From positions 62,001 to 126,000 of the forward strand of contig CAITMJ010000002.1 of the NCBI GenBank assembly GCA_903893545.1: DNA of 64,000 nucleotides. Reading direction: 5' to 3'. Position numbers and translations under genes: made by a program. Shown piece after piece: positions 17,319 to 25,897 of this stretch. The notes under the pieces are model-generated. The model was not told the origin of the DNA and made no database searches. It worked only from the letters and a program-made list of their open reading frames with translations. How positions within the stretch are numbered: the first letter of the stretch is position 1; every line of letters begins with the position of its first letter. The stretch is from an uncultured Chlamydiae bacterium. GTDB lineage: Bacteria; Chlamydiota; Chlamydiia; Chlamydiales; SM23-39.

Positions 17319-18232
17319 ATCCTTATTCAGGCGTTGGTTTTTTTGAATTTTTCGCGACTCTCTTCCAGCGGTTATTGGGACTCATTCCGGGGAAAATGGC
17401 GGCGGATGAAGTGCAGCTTGCAGTTTTAGCCGCATCGGCTATTGCATGTGGCGTTTTGGGCCCTTTTCTCGTCCTTAAACGGATGACGATGTTCGCAAAC
17501 TCCCTATCGCATACCTCGCTTATTGGAATCGTCCTCGCATTTCTTTTAGTCTCCTCAGGTTTGCCCTCTCTTTTTGTCGGCGCAATGTTAGCTAGCCTTT
17601 TGACCGCCGGGCTGACTGCGGGGCTTATCCGCGTATTTCGCCTGCAAGAAGAGGCCTCTATCGGCCTGGTATTTACCTCGCTTTTTGCCATCGGCGTGAT
17701 TCTCGTGACTCTTTTTACTCGCAATTCTCATTTAGGGACTGAAGCGGTCATGGGCAATTGCGATGCGCTCCAAATGACTGATCTTTTCTTTGCCGGATCA
17801 GTAGCTATCTGCAATCTCGCATTTATATCGCTGTTTTATCGAAGACTATTGCTCGCAGCTTTTGATGAGCCCTATTCCCGTACGCTCGGCCTTTCTGCCA
17901 ATGCATGGCGAGCCTCTATTTATTTTCTCACCGCGCTTACCTGTGTAAGCGCATTTCGGGCTGTTGGCGTGCTCGTCGTCTTAGTCCTTTTGATCGGGCC
18001 TTACTTAACGGCTCGTCTTTTCTGCCATGAGCTCCACCGGTTATTGATTTGGACGCCGCTTCTCGGAGTTGTCGCTTGCGCTATCGCTGTGGCCCTTTCT
18101 CGCGCCATCTTGAGCACAGGCTCCATTGCGCTTTCAACTGGTGGTATTCTATCTGCGGTCGTCTCTTTGATGTTCATCTTCGCCGTGTTTTTAAGGCGGG
18201 TCTTGAGAGAGAAAATTGGCACCGTGAACTAA
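17315..18232 (+). CDS. ytgD: Second permease of the Ytg metal ABC transporter
   Basis: A 305-aa ABC-3 family permease with about eight transmembrane segments; 'SLSHTSLIGIVLA' and 'SIGLVFTSLFAIGVILV' are the typical conserved stretches. It pairs with the permease part of YtgCR. The start overlaps ytgC by ATGA. In C. trachomatis dxr (CT071) follows; here the next gene is rseP after 54 nt. Confidence 0.94.
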   Translation: MNPYSGVGFFEFFATLFQRLLGLIPGKMAADEVQLAVLAASAIACGVLGPFLVLKRMTMFANSLSHTSLIGIVLAFLLVSSGLPSLFVGAMLASLLTAGLTAGLIRVFRLQEEASIGLVFTSLFAIGVILVTLFTRNSHLGTEAVMGNCDALQMTDLFFAGSVAICNLAFISLFYRRLLLAAFDEPYSRTLGLSANAWRASIYFLTALTCVSAFRAVGVLVVLVLLIGPYLTARLFCHELHRLLIWTPLLGVVACAIAVALSRAILSTGSIALSTGGILSAVVSLMFIFAVFLRRVLREKIGTVN

Positions 18233-18286
18233 TCTCTTCACACCATCGAGAAGATCTGTTAATCTTGTCTGGACATGGAATAAACG

Positions 18287-20191
18287 ATGCTCCCTTTTAG
18301 CGTGTTACACATCTTTTTCGCGATTTTAGGATTAGGATTTTTGATCTTTATCCATGAATTTGGTCATTACTGGGTCGCCCGAAGAAAAGGGATGAAGGTT
18401 GAGGCGTTCTCCATCGGTTTTGGCCGGCCCATCCACTCTTGGGAAAAAGACGGGGTCAAATGGCAGATCGGATGGCTTCCATTCGGGGGATATGTCAAAA
18501 TTTCTGGTATGCAAAAAGAGGGGAGTAAAGAGCCCTATGAAATTGCCGATGGGTTTTATGGCAAAAGTCCCTGGCAACGGATTCAAGTCGCTCTAGCGGG
18601 CCCTCTTGTCAATATCTTCTTCGCGCTTCTTATTTTTTCTATTTTGTGGGTCTCTGGCGGTAGAGATAAGAGCTTTTATGAGTTTACCCATCGCATCGGC
18701 TGGGTAGATCCAGGATCGCCGCTCTATCAAAAAGGGGTTCGTCCCGGCGATATGATCGACAAATATGCGGGGCAGAATTTTCGAGGCTTTAAAGATTTAG
18801 TGCTCGTATCTGCGATGGAAGATAAAGAGCTTTCGATCAGCGGCACGAAAATCGACTATTTGACGGGGAAGAAAACCCCATTCAACTACATTTTGCCGAC
18901 CTATGCGCGCAATGTTACCCCAAAAGATAAATTGCAGACGATCGGCGTCATGATGCCGGCGAGATACTTGATCTTTAGAGGCAACCTCCCCGCCGGATCT
19001 CCGATGGCAGAGAGCGGTATTCAGCCTGGAGATCGAATTGTTTGGGCCGATGGAGAACCTCTCTTTTCCTTGCAGCAACTCGGGGCTTTGATCGGCGAAT
19101 CGACCGTCTTTCTCACGGTTGAGCGAGAGGGAAAAACTTTTCAAACGAAGGTGCCCCGCGTCCACCTCGATGATCTCAAGATGAATGCTTGGGAAAAAGG
19201 GGAGCTAGACGATTGGCAGCACGAAGCGGAAATTAAGGGCAGGCTCCAGGATTTAAGTTTTATTCCCTATAGCTTCTCTCCGGATTGCACCATAGAAAAT
19301 CGCCTTGCCTTCATCGATGAAGAAGATCAAATTCGCTCTTTCCAACGCTGTCAGCGCTGTAGCTATTTCAATCCCCTTCAAGAAGGAGATCGAATTCTCG
19401 CCGTCGATGGGCAAAAAGTCTCTTCTTCTTTTGAGTTGTTGCAAAGATTGCAAAAGCGCCGAGTTCTAGTCGTTGTCGAGCGCAATCCATCTCTTGTAAA
19501 AACGGTGCCATTTACTACCGCAGAAACGCAGTTTGAAGAGATCGACCCCTCCTCTTTACGTACCATCATTTCCTCTCTTGGAACCGACGCTCCAGTCACT
19601 TCTTCAGGAAGCCTTCTCCTCTTAGCGGCCGTTACGCCAAGGCCAACGGGTGAGCTCATGGGGACGGAGCTCGCTGAAGAAAAGAAAAAAATCGAAGCGA
19701 TTCAAGATCCAAAAAAACGGGAAGATTCTCTAAAAGTTTTACAGCAGATGGGGCAGACGCTAAAAATCGGTATTCCACTAGACGATCGAGAAGTCATTTA
19801 CAATCCCAATCCATTGCAACAGTTTTCCGATGCGATGAACGATACTTGGCGCACGATGAAAGGGCTTGTTTCAGGTATTTTAAGCCCCAAATATCTCAGC
19901 GGTCCCGTCGGCATCGTGACTGTCATCCAATACAGCTGGCTTCACGGCATTAAAGAAGCGCTTTTCTGGATCGGCCTTATTAGCCTCAATCTCGGGGTCA
20001 TGAATCTTCTGCCTATCCCTGTTCTCGATGGCGGGCATATTGTCTTTTCTCTTTGGGAAATGATCTTTAGACGGAAAATCAAAGCAAAAACCATGGAGCG
20101 GCTCGTGATTCCATTCGTCGGCCTCCTCATCGTGTTTTTTATCTTCGTAACCTACCACGACATTGCTCGTCTCTTTGGCAAGTTACTTTAA
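18287..20191 (+). CDS. rseP: Site-2 intramembrane zinc protease (RseP/YaeL family)
   Basis: The 634-aa protein has the zinc site HEFGH at residues 23-27 in the first membrane helix and the second ligand motif 'PIPVLDGGH' at about 576-584. Between them lie two PDZ-like regions ('LPAGSPMAESGIQPGDRIVW' and 'FNPLQEGDRILAVDGQKV') and long insertions typical of the chlamydial version (CT072, about 620 aa). E. coli RseP is near 450 aa, so the periplasmic part is enlarged. Substrates are unknown; regulated intramembrane cleavage is the family role. Confidence 0.94.
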   Translation: MLPFSVLHIFFAILGLGFLIFIHEFGHYWVARRKGMKVEAFSIGFGRPIHSWEKDGVKWQIGWLPFGGYVKISGMQKEGSKEPYEIADGFYGKSPWQRIQVALAGPLVNIFFALLIFSILWVSGGRDKSFYEFTHRIGWVDPGSPLYQKGVRPGDMIDKYAGQNFRGFKDLVLVSAMEDKELSISGTKIDYLTGKKTPFNYILPTYARNVTPKDKLQTIGVMMPARYLIFRGNLPAGSPMAESGIQPGDRIVWADGEPLFSLQQLGALIGESTVFLTVEREGKTFQTKVPRVHLDDLKMNAWEKGELDDWQHEAEIKGRLQDLSFIPYSFSPDCTIENRLAFIDEEDQIRSFQRCQRCSYFNPLQEGDRILAVDGQKVSSSFELLQRLQKRRVLVVVERNPSLVKTVPFTTAETQFEEIDPSSLRTIISSLGTDAPVTSSGSLLLLAAVTPRPTGELMGTELAEEKKKIEAIQDPKKREDSLKVLQQMGQTLKIGIPLDDREVIYNPNPLQQFSDAMNDTWRTMKGLVSGILSPKYLSGPVGIVTVIQYSWLHGIKEALFWIGLISLNLGVMNLLPIPVLDGGHIVFSLWEMIFRRKIKAKTMERLVIPFVGLLIVFFIFVTYHDIARLFGKLL

Positions 20192-20221
20192 ATCTAAGTT
20201 CTCAGTGGTGAATTTTATGAT

Positions 20222-20252
20222 CAGAGGCTGCCACTAAAATTGGCAGCCTCTG
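20222..20252. terminator. Bidirectional terminator-like hairpin between convergent genes
   Basis: A perfect 12-bp stem (CAGAGGCTGCCA / TGGCAGCCTCTG) with a 7-nt loop lies between rseP (+) and the unknown gene at 20263 (-). Flanking T-tracts are weak on both sides. Confidence 0.6.
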
Positions 20253-20262
20253 GCTTTACAGA

Positions 20263-20883
20263 CTAGTGGGAAGAAACGGCGAGAGAAGCTGGCTCTTGAT
20301 TTGTGTTTTGTTCAGCCAGTTTTTTATTTAAGAAGACGTACGATATAGCGTATTCTTTAGCGTAATCCGCTAGGGTATTAGTCTTCCCAATTCCTTGGAG
20401 TTTCAAGGCTCCATCTAGAGAGTGCTTAAACGACTTTCTTACAGTCTCGAGGTCTTCCGTCAATTTTTCAAGTGTAAGGATTAAACCTGTCAGTTTTGGT
20501 TTTTCTTCAACCAACTCTTTCTGAGTTGTTTGTAGCTTATCCAGGTCTTCGTTTTTACATCCCGTTCTACTGAGATCAGCGAAGATTCGGTCTGTCAGTT
20601 GCGGCTGGATATAGTCAAAGGCCTTCTTAATATTTGCAATGGCCTCTTTTCCGGCTATATGGGTGGCCATAATCGTAGGAATCTTGGCTTTGTAGTAACC
20701 GAGCATCTCGTCAATGAGCTTGTCGAGTGCGTCGCCTTGCGTTTTCGGGCCTTGGTTTAACGCGTCTATCTTAGACTCTAGTTGATTGACTGTTTCAGTC
20801 AGATCTCTTTGAGATGTTGTGAATTGCAGATTAGCTCCTGCAAGAACCTCTGCATACATGGGACTTTTAATTGGGGTGGTCAT
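20263..20883 (-). CDS. Hypothetical helical protein, 206 aa
   Basis: Not recognised. The ATG is preceded by AGAGGAAA. The product is almost wholly alpha-helical with two coiled-coil-prone parts (about residues 24-42, and 'KPKLTGLILTLEKLTEDLE' near 130-150). It lacks a signal peptide, membrane helices and cysteine clusters. The N-terminus is Thr/Ser/Pro rich, as in many chlamydial type III substrates, but that is weak evidence. It stands alone between a terminator and the palindromic element. Confidence 0.7.
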   Translation of the reverse strand: MTTPIKSPMYAEVLAGANLQFTTSQRDLTETVNQLESKIDALNQGPKTQGDALDKLIDEMLGYYKAKIPTIMATHIAGKEAIANIKKAFDYIQPQLTDRIFADLSRTGCKNEDLDKLQTTQKELVEEKPKLTGLILTLEKLTEDLETVRKSFKHSLDGALKLQGIGKTNTLADYAKEYAISYVFLNKKLAEQNTNQEPASLAVSSH

Positions 20884-21034
20884 AGGGTTTCCTCTTGTTT
20901 TAAGTTTTTTCTAGGAGCCAACTCTCCTGAGTTGTGCTTGTTATCCAAACATCCTACCAAATATTTTTAGATTTTATAAACAAAAACTTTACTTGTCCTT
21001 AAAAAATCTTGCGCAAAGGAGCTTTTGCGTATAT

Positions 21035-21127
21035 GACAAAAATCAACGAAGGAACGATGAAACGATAAGAAGAATCAGGGCCGCCTTGCGGCCGACTTTT
21101 TTCATCGTTCCTTCGTTGATTTTTGTC
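21035..21127. repeat. Palindromic element, copy B (MITE-like)
   Basis: A 93-bp element with perfect 28-bp terminal inverted repeats starting GACAAAAATCAACGAAGG and an internal GGCCGC-ctt-GCGGCC hairpin. It is the inverted counterpart of the copy at 7173-7280, sharing the 'gattcttcttatc' arm. It lies in the 351-nt gap between divergent genes 20263 (-) and 21235 (+); the rest of the gap is AT-rich spacer and possible promoters. Confidence 0.9.
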
Positions 21128-21234
21128 AGGAATAAATAGACTTATATGTAACAGTTTAAGCCTGTTGTTTATGTAATTAAATTGACTTGTTAATTTAAAG
21201 ATGGTTTTATAGTGTATATACTTAATTGGTATTT

Positions 21235-21759
21235 ATGAGGTCTTTTTTTGCCTTTATTTTAGCCGGAGTTCTCTTTGCAGGGTGTTCGCCTATGCCTAAA
21301 GAGGGGAGCTCGAGGATGCCGATCGCAGAGGGTGCGCCTGTAAGCACAAGAGAGTATCAGCTCAATGATACGCAATATGCGGTAGTGGTGGCTCAAAAAG
21401 GAGGCATGTCTAAAGAAGAGGCAAAAAAAATAGCCCTGAAGAGGGCGGCAGAGTTAACAGTTCGGCAAGGGAATCGCTATTTTGTCGTCGTGAAGGAAGA
21501 AGAGGTGTGGATCTTGGAAACGGCTACAAAGACCGATGGACAAGACTATCATCCAGATATTCCAGATAGTTCGCAGTACCCGCCTCCAAATCTTTACGAA
21601 GAGATTATCCAGAGAAAAGACACCCGTAGAGACGGGATTATTAGCTGGGAATCGACCAATGCGGAAAAGTATCCGGGATTACGGCTGATCATTCAGATGT
21701 ATATGGAAAATCCGGGCAAGGGATACGACGCCTGTACATTTACTAGTTGCGAAAAATAA
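21235..21759 (+). CDS. Putative lipoprotein, 174 aa
   Basis: The ATG at 21235 gives a lipoprotein signal with lipobox 'LFAGC' (Cys about residue 17); an upstream TTG at 21226 is less likely. The segment 'AKKIALKRAAELTVRQGNRYFVVV' resembles the envelope lipoprotein family in which a helix-strand unit (ALLRAAEL...GYxxFxI) recurs, but the match is by eye. A TTGACT at 21182 and TATAGT at 21208 upstream could be a promoter, though the spacing (20 nt) is long. It ends one nt before the convergent gene's stop. Confidence 0.75.
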   Translation: MRSFFAFILAGVLFAGCSPMPKEGSSRMPIAEGAPVSTREYQLNDTQYAVVVAQKGGMSKEEAKKIALKRAAELTVRQGNRYFVVVKEEEVWILETATKTDGQDYHPDIPDSSQYPPPNLYEEIIQRKDTRRDGIISWESTNAEKYPGLRLIIQMYMENPGKGYDACTFTSCEK

Positions 21760-22146
21760 TTACACGGGATTTTTGACTAGAGGAGTGTTTATGGCTGCAA
21801 AGACGTATTGGCCTTGCTCTGGATTAATTTGTTTAAAATCTCCCCAACCCCACTCTTGCACATGCTCTTCTATCTTTTTAATCATCCTATTTTTTGAGCA
21901 CATATGGATCATATGAACGGCTACAGCTAATGGTGCGAGGACAAAGAGACAGTCTCGCGGTTGAAGCTTCCCTTCAAGATATCGACCAAAAAGCGTTAAA
22001 GCGACGATGCTTACCAGGGCAATGGAAGCGGTTTTTATTCCGGTATTGCTTGTTTTATACGCGGTAAGGCGCTCGTGAATATTTGTGTTTTCTTGCGACA
22101 CCATCCACCGTTGATTTTGACTGTCGAAAAGAATGATATTGCTCAT
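21760..22146 (-). CDS. Two-helix membrane protein of unknown function, 128 aa
   Basis: Not recognised. Two adjacent hydrophobic segments (about residues 37-54 and 64-82) separated by a short loop, with a soluble N-terminus and a Trp-rich C-terminal part ('VQEWGWGDFKQI'). AGGAGAG precedes the ATG. The bilobed hydrophobic pattern is reminiscent of chlamydial Inc proteins, which insert in the inclusion membrane, but the inter-helix loop here is ~10 residues and the topology alone is not decisive. Confidence 0.65.
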   Translation of the reverse strand: MSNIILFDSQNQRWMVSQENTNIHERLTAYKTSNTGIKTASIALVSIVALTLFGRYLEGKLQPRDCLFVLAPLAVAVHMIHMCSKNRMIKKIEEHVQEWGWGDFKQINPEQGQYVFAAINTPLVKNPV

Positions 22147-22210
22147 TGAGAATCTCTCCTAGATTGGGCAGAGACTATAGGCAATATCTTGGAAAAAAAC
22201 AATGAAAGAA

Positions 22211-22235
22211 AAAGGCTCCCTTTTGGGGAGCCTTT
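22211..22235 (-). terminator. Intrinsic terminator of the dnaK operon
   Basis: The stem AAAGGCTCCC / GGGAGCCTTT with a short loop is followed on the minus strand by TTCTTTC and lies about 10 nt after the dnaK stop. Confidence 0.8.
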
Positions 22236-22243
22236 TTGTGGAA

Positions 22244-24145
22244 TTACTTCTTATCGTCGACGATTTCAACTTCTGCGTCTTCGATATCAGATGCGCTTGC
22301 TTGCTGAGGGCCGGCACTTGTAGGTCCCTCTGCTTGAGCGCCCCCTTTCGAGAGCTCTTCGCCGATTTTCTGCATCTTTTCTTGCAGGTCCGCGGTTTTT
22401 GTCTTGATGAACGCCACATCTTGCCCTTCGAGCGCTTTTTTGACGGCGTCGATGGAGGCTTGGATGTCGGCAGATACGTTGCCTGGCAACTTATCTTTGT
22501 ACTCATTGAGAGACTTCTGTGCGCGGAAGGCGAGAGCATCGGCTTCATTGCGCGCCTCAACTCCTTCCTTGCGGACGGCGTCTTCAGCAGCATGGAGCTC
22601 AGCTTCTTTGACTTTTCGTTGGATTTCCGCATCTGAAAGACCAGATTTCGCTTCGATTTTGATCTTTTGCTCTTTCCCTGTCTGCTTGTCTTTCGCAGAT
22701 ACGTGCAAAATTCCGTCGGCGTCGATGTCGAAGCAGACTTCAATTTGCGGAGTGCCGCGCTGTGCAGGAGGGATGTCGCTGAGGTCGAATCGGCCGATCT
22801 CTTTGTTGTCTTTGGCCATTGGGCGCTCTCCTTGGAGAACGACGATGGTCACAGCTGGCTGGTTATCGCTAGCTGTTGAAAAGACTTGCTTTTTCTGCGT
22901 TGGGATCGTGGTATTGCGCTCGATGAGCGGAGTGAGAACGCCGCCAAGCGTTTCGATACCGAGAGTCAAGGGAACGACATCGAGGAGGAGAACGTCTTTG
23001 ACGTCGCCGGCAATGATGCCGCCCTGAATTGCAGCGCCGATGGCAACCGCTTCATCGGGGTTGACGCCTTTATGTGGCTCGCGACCGAAGATCTCTTTTA
23101 CTTTCTGTTGGACAGACGGCATACGGGTCATTCCGCCGACGAGGATTACTTCGCCAATGGTTTCCGGTGTGACGCCAGCGTCTTTCATCGCTTTTCGGCA
23201 AGGCTCCATGGTCCTTTCGATGAGGTTATGGCAAAGGCTTTCGAGCTTTGCGCGCGACATCGTGAGACTTAAGTGTTTAGGGCCACTTGCATCCATCGTG
23301 ATAAACGGTTGGTTGATTTCTGTAGTCGGGACGCCAGAGAGCTCGATTTTCGCTTTTTCGGCTGCATCGCGCAGGCGCTGCAGGGCCATTTTATCTTTCG
23401 AAAGATCGATGCCGTGTTCTTTTTTAAATTCGTCGAGCATCCACTGCATGATGGTTTGGTCGAAGTCATCGCCGCCAAGGTGAGTGTCGCCATTGGTTGC
23501 AAGCACTTCGAAGACGCCATCGCCGATCTCGAGGATGGAAACGTCAAATGTTCCTCCACCAAGGTCATAGACGACGATTTTCTTGTCGGTATGGAGCTTG
23601 TCGAGGCCATAAGCGAGGGCTGCCGCTGTCGGCTCAGGAATGATTCTCTTAACGTCAAGACCTGCGATTTTTCCTGCGTCTTTTGTCGACTGGCGCTGCG
23701 AGTCGTTGAAATAGGCCGGAACGGTGATGACCGCTTCGGTGATTTTCTCGCCGAGGTAGCTCTCTGCAGTCTCTTTCATTTTGATGAGGACTTGCGCTGC
23801 TGCTTCTTCAGGAGAGACGATTTTGCCTTCGACTTCAAAGACAGCGTCGCCATTTGCGTTTTTTACGACTTTATAAGGGACCATCGCGATCTCAGAGGCG
23901 ACTTCGCTGTACTTGCGACCGATGAAGCGCTTGGTCGAATAAAGTGTTTTATCCGGGTTGGTAACAGCTTGGCGCTTAGCGGGAATGCCAGCGAGCCGTT
24001 CGTTGCCTTTGAAGGCGATGACAGAAGGGGTTGTTCTGGCGCCTTCTGCGTTTGCTATGACCACTGTCGAGCCACCTTCCATGATCGAAACGCAGGAATT
24101 GGTGGTGCCGAGGTCAATGCCGATGATTCTTCTTTTTTGACTCAT
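22244..24145 (-). CDS. dnaK: Molecular chaperone DnaK (Hsp70)
   Basis: ATP-dependent chaperone. The 633-aa sequence starts '[19 protein letters not shown]' and has the Hsp70 signatures '[14 protein letters not shown]', '[14 protein letters not shown]' and the linker '[16 protein letters not shown]', with the C-terminal lid and a terminal acidic '[14 protein letters not shown]'. Third gene of the hrcA-grpE-dnaK operon (CT394-CT396 order), 12 nt after grpE. Confidence 0.98.
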   Translation of the reverse strand: MSQKRRIIGIDLGTTNSCVSIMEGGSTVVIANAEGARTTPSVIAFKGNERLAGIPAKRQAVTNPDKTLYSTKRFIGRKYSEVASEIAMVPYKVVKNANGDAVFEVEGKIVSPEEAAAQVLIKMKETAESYLGEKITEAVITVPAYFNDSQRQSTKDAGKIAGLDVKRIIPEPTAAALAYGLDKLHTDKKIVVYDLGGGTFDVSILEIGDGVFEVLATNGDTHLGGDDFDQTIMQWMLDEFKKEHGIDLSKDKMALQRLRDAAEKAKIELSGVPTTEINQPFITMDASGPKHLSLTMSRAKLESLCHNLIERTMEPCRKAMKDAGVTPETIGEVILVGGMTRMPSVQQKVKEIFGREPHKGVNPDEAVAIGAAIQGGIIAGDVKDVLLLDVVPLTLGIETLGGVLTPLIERNTTIPTQKKQVFSTASDNQPAVTIVVLQGERPMAKDNKEIGRFDLSDIPPAQRGTPQIEVCFDIDADGILHVSAKDKQTGKEQKIKIEAKSGLSDAEIQRKVKEAELHAAEDAVRKEGVEARNEADALAFRAQKSLNEYKDKLPGNVSADIQASIDAVKKALEGQDVAFIKTKTADLQEKMQKIGEELSKGGAQAEGPTSAGPQQASASDIEDAEVEIVDDKK

Positions 24146-24157
24146 ATGTGCCTCTTT

Positions 24158-24661
24158 TTATTTTGGTTCTAGTTGTTCTTCGGCCGGAACTTCAGTCGCA
24201 GCCGGTTGTTTTGCTACTTTTACTCGCGCCGGACGGATGACGCGGGTTGGGCTCTTGTAGCCCTTGGTAAATTCTTGAAGGATCGCTCCTTCTGGGTGTT
24301 CTTCTGTTTCCACAATTTCTACAGCTTCGTGGTAGGCTGGATCAAACGCGTTGCCTTCAGAGTGAAAAGCAGTGATGCCGTGGTTATGCAAAACCTCTTT
24401 AAATTGGGAAAGGATCATCTGAAATCCAATCGCCCAACTCTTCACTTCGCTCGTCGCTTGGTCTGCAAATCGAAGCGCCTGTTCGAAATTGTCGATGGTT
24501 GGCAAAAATTCCGCGATCGCATTGTCGATGCCAAAACGGATCATCTCTTGTTTTTCTTTCTGCATTCGCTTCCGCATGTTTTCTGTTTCAGCTAAGAGGC
24601 GAATGTACTTGTCTTTAAAATTCTCTTCCGCCGGGGCGGCTTCTTCTATTTCTTCGCTCAT
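24158..24661 (-). CDS. grpE: Nucleotide exchange factor GrpE
   Basis: GrpE releases ADP from DnaK. The 167-aa product has the N-terminal coiled coil ('YIRLLAETENMRKRMQKEKQ') and the beta domain motif 'NAFDPAYHEAVEIVE' followed by 'QEFTKGYKSPTRVIRPARVKVAK'. Its start is adjacent to the hrcA stop (0-nt spacing), and the gene lies between hrcA and dnaK. Confidence 0.96.
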   Translation of the reverse strand: MSEEIEEAAPAEENFKDKYIRLLAETENMRKRMQKEKQEMIRFGIDNAIAEFLPTIDNFEQALRFADQATSEVKSWAIGFQMILSQFKEVLHNHGITAFHSEGNAFDPAYHEAVEIVETEEHPEGAILQEFTKGYKSPTRVIRPARVKVAKQPAATEVPAEEQLEPK

Positions 24662-25792
24662 TTAAGTCCTTTTTTCGCAGCCGAGAAGTTTTGCAACTGG
24701 TTCTTCTGGCTGACGGAATGTGATTTTAAATTTATAACTGCTTTCGGTGAGCCTGTGGCTTAAGCGTTGGCTAAAGGCCTGGAGCAAACCGAAGATATTT
24801 CGATAGGGAAGACGCATGGGTCCTAAAATCGCGACCGCGCCGACACTATTTTCTCCAATTTTATAGGGGATTGAAACGACCGAACATTCCGATTCAGGGG
24901 GAACGTAAGGGCAAAGCTCATCGCCGATCCAAGAGAGAAGCTGATTTTGTTTGCAACACTCCCGAAGAAGCGCGCGCATTTGCGTCTGGTCTTCGAGAAG
25001 GCTGAGCGAGCGAGCAAGAGCCGCTGCATCGTTAAATTCTTGGTGAGACAGGAGTCTAGAGAGTCCTGTTCGAAGGATGTCTTCAGCAGGAAAGTTCGCA
25101 TAGCCGACCATGTGGCGCACCATCACTTCGTTGTAAATGCGCTGCGAAAGTTTTGATTCCGCTTCGCTTTGGAAAAAGGGTTTCTCCCCTTTATTCATGC
25201 GCCAGAGAAAATACTCTTCAACGCTGCGTAAAAATGGTGTCGTTACGCCCTGATCGAGGTAAATCGTCTCTGTTCGAATGAGGCCGAAGTCGGTGATCAA
25301 GACGGATAAGATTTTATCGCTCTCAAGCATGAGGAGGCGTACGTCGTGGATGAAATCTTGATCGAAGCGGGGAGTGGAGATAAAGACGGCGCATTTTGTC
25401 TCTTCGCTGAGAGCTTCTGCTGCCCGAGAGATAAGCGCGGTGATTTCTTTGGCCTCTTTAGAAAGAGCTGCTTGTAAAGTCTTTTCTTGGGAATTTTCGA
25501 TCACCCCTTGATGGAGGAAGTGGTCGGCATAGAAGCGGAATGCCTTTCCCGTAGGAAGTCGTCCGCCGGAGGTGTGCTGTTGCTTTAAATAGCCTTGGCT
25601 TTCCATCTTTCCAAAGTAATTGCGGATCGTTGCTGTGCTTAGCGACTTAAATCCATTTTCTTGGAGAGTTTGGGACCCGATCGGCTTATTTAATGTTAAA
25701 TATAATTCTACAACTCCCAAAAGAACCGCTTGTTCTCTGTCGGTCTTGGGTAACTTTCTGGTTGGGAAGGATTTGTAAGTGGCACTCTTCAT
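24662..25792 (-). CDS. hrcA: Heat-inducible transcription repressor HrcA
   Basis: HrcA binds CIRCE operators and represses heat-shock genes; GroEL keeps it active. The 376-aa product has the N-terminal winged helix ('LNKPIGSQTL', 'LSTATIRNYFGKMESQGYL') and 'HTSGGRLPTGKAFRFY', the classic HrcA strand-loop. The C-terminal tail beyond 'LTESSYKFKI' is longer than in many bacteria, as reported for chlamydial HrcA. A promoter and a CIRCE-like repeat lie directly upstream. Confidence 0.95.
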   Translation of the reverse strand: MKSATYKSFPTRKLPKTDREQAVLLGVVELYLTLNKPIGSQTLQENGFKSLSTATIRNYFGKMESQGYLKQQHTSGGRLPTGKAFRFYADHFLHQGVIENSQEKTLQAALSKEAKEITALISRAAEALSEETKCAVFISTPRFDQDFIHDVRLLMLESDKILSVLITDFGLIRTETIYLDQGVTTPFLRSVEEYFLWRMNKGEKPFFQSEAESKLSQRIYNEVMVRHMVGYANFPAEDILRTGLSRLLSHQEFNDAAALARSLSLLEDQTQMRALLRECCKQNQLLSWIGDELCPYVPPESECSVVSIPYKIGENSVGAVAILGPMRLPYRNIFGLLQAFSQRLSHRLTESSYKFKITFRQPEEPVAKLLGCEKRT

Positions 25793-25818
25793 GGGTATCT
25801 GCTAGTTTATAGTCTCAG

Positions 25819-25847
25819 ATTATAGCAAAAGAGTGTGAGTTCTGCAA
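25819..25847 (-). promoter_or_regulatory. Promoter of the hrcA-grpE-dnaK operon
   Basis: On the minus strand TTGCAG, a 17-nt spacer and a perfect TATAAT end about 27 nt upstream of the hrcA ATG. This is the best sigma-66/sigma-70-like promoter in this part of the window. Confidence 0.75.
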
Positions 25848-25853
25848 GATGTT

Positions 25854-25880
25854 TTAGCAATCTTTGCTGATGATTGCTGG
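25854..25880. promoter_or_regulatory. CIRCE-like HrcA operator (variant)
   Basis: TTAGCAATC, 9 nt, GATTGCTGG: the same 9-9-9 layout as consensus CIRCE (TTAGCACTC-N9-GAGTGCTAA), with matched changes in both arms (CAC to CAA; GTG to TTG) plus two changes at the right end. It lies 6 nt upstream of the -35 hexamer of the hrcA promoter. Confidence 0.7.
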
Positions 25881-25897
25881 TTATTTTTGTAAGTTAT

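Noticed and set aside
21760..22146. Inc (inclusion membrane) protein
   Set aside because: Two adjacent hydrophobic helices fit loosely, but without a secretion test or homology this is only a guess.
22202..24172. Several long plus-strand frames antisense to dnaK/grpE
   Set aside because: They are shadows of a highly biased coding strand in dnaK.
25800..25826. Inverted repeat 'gctagtttatag...attatagc' as CIRCE
   Set aside because: It lacks the TTAGC-N9 spacing and overlaps the -10 box; the repeat at 25854-25880 has the proper 9-9-9 layout.
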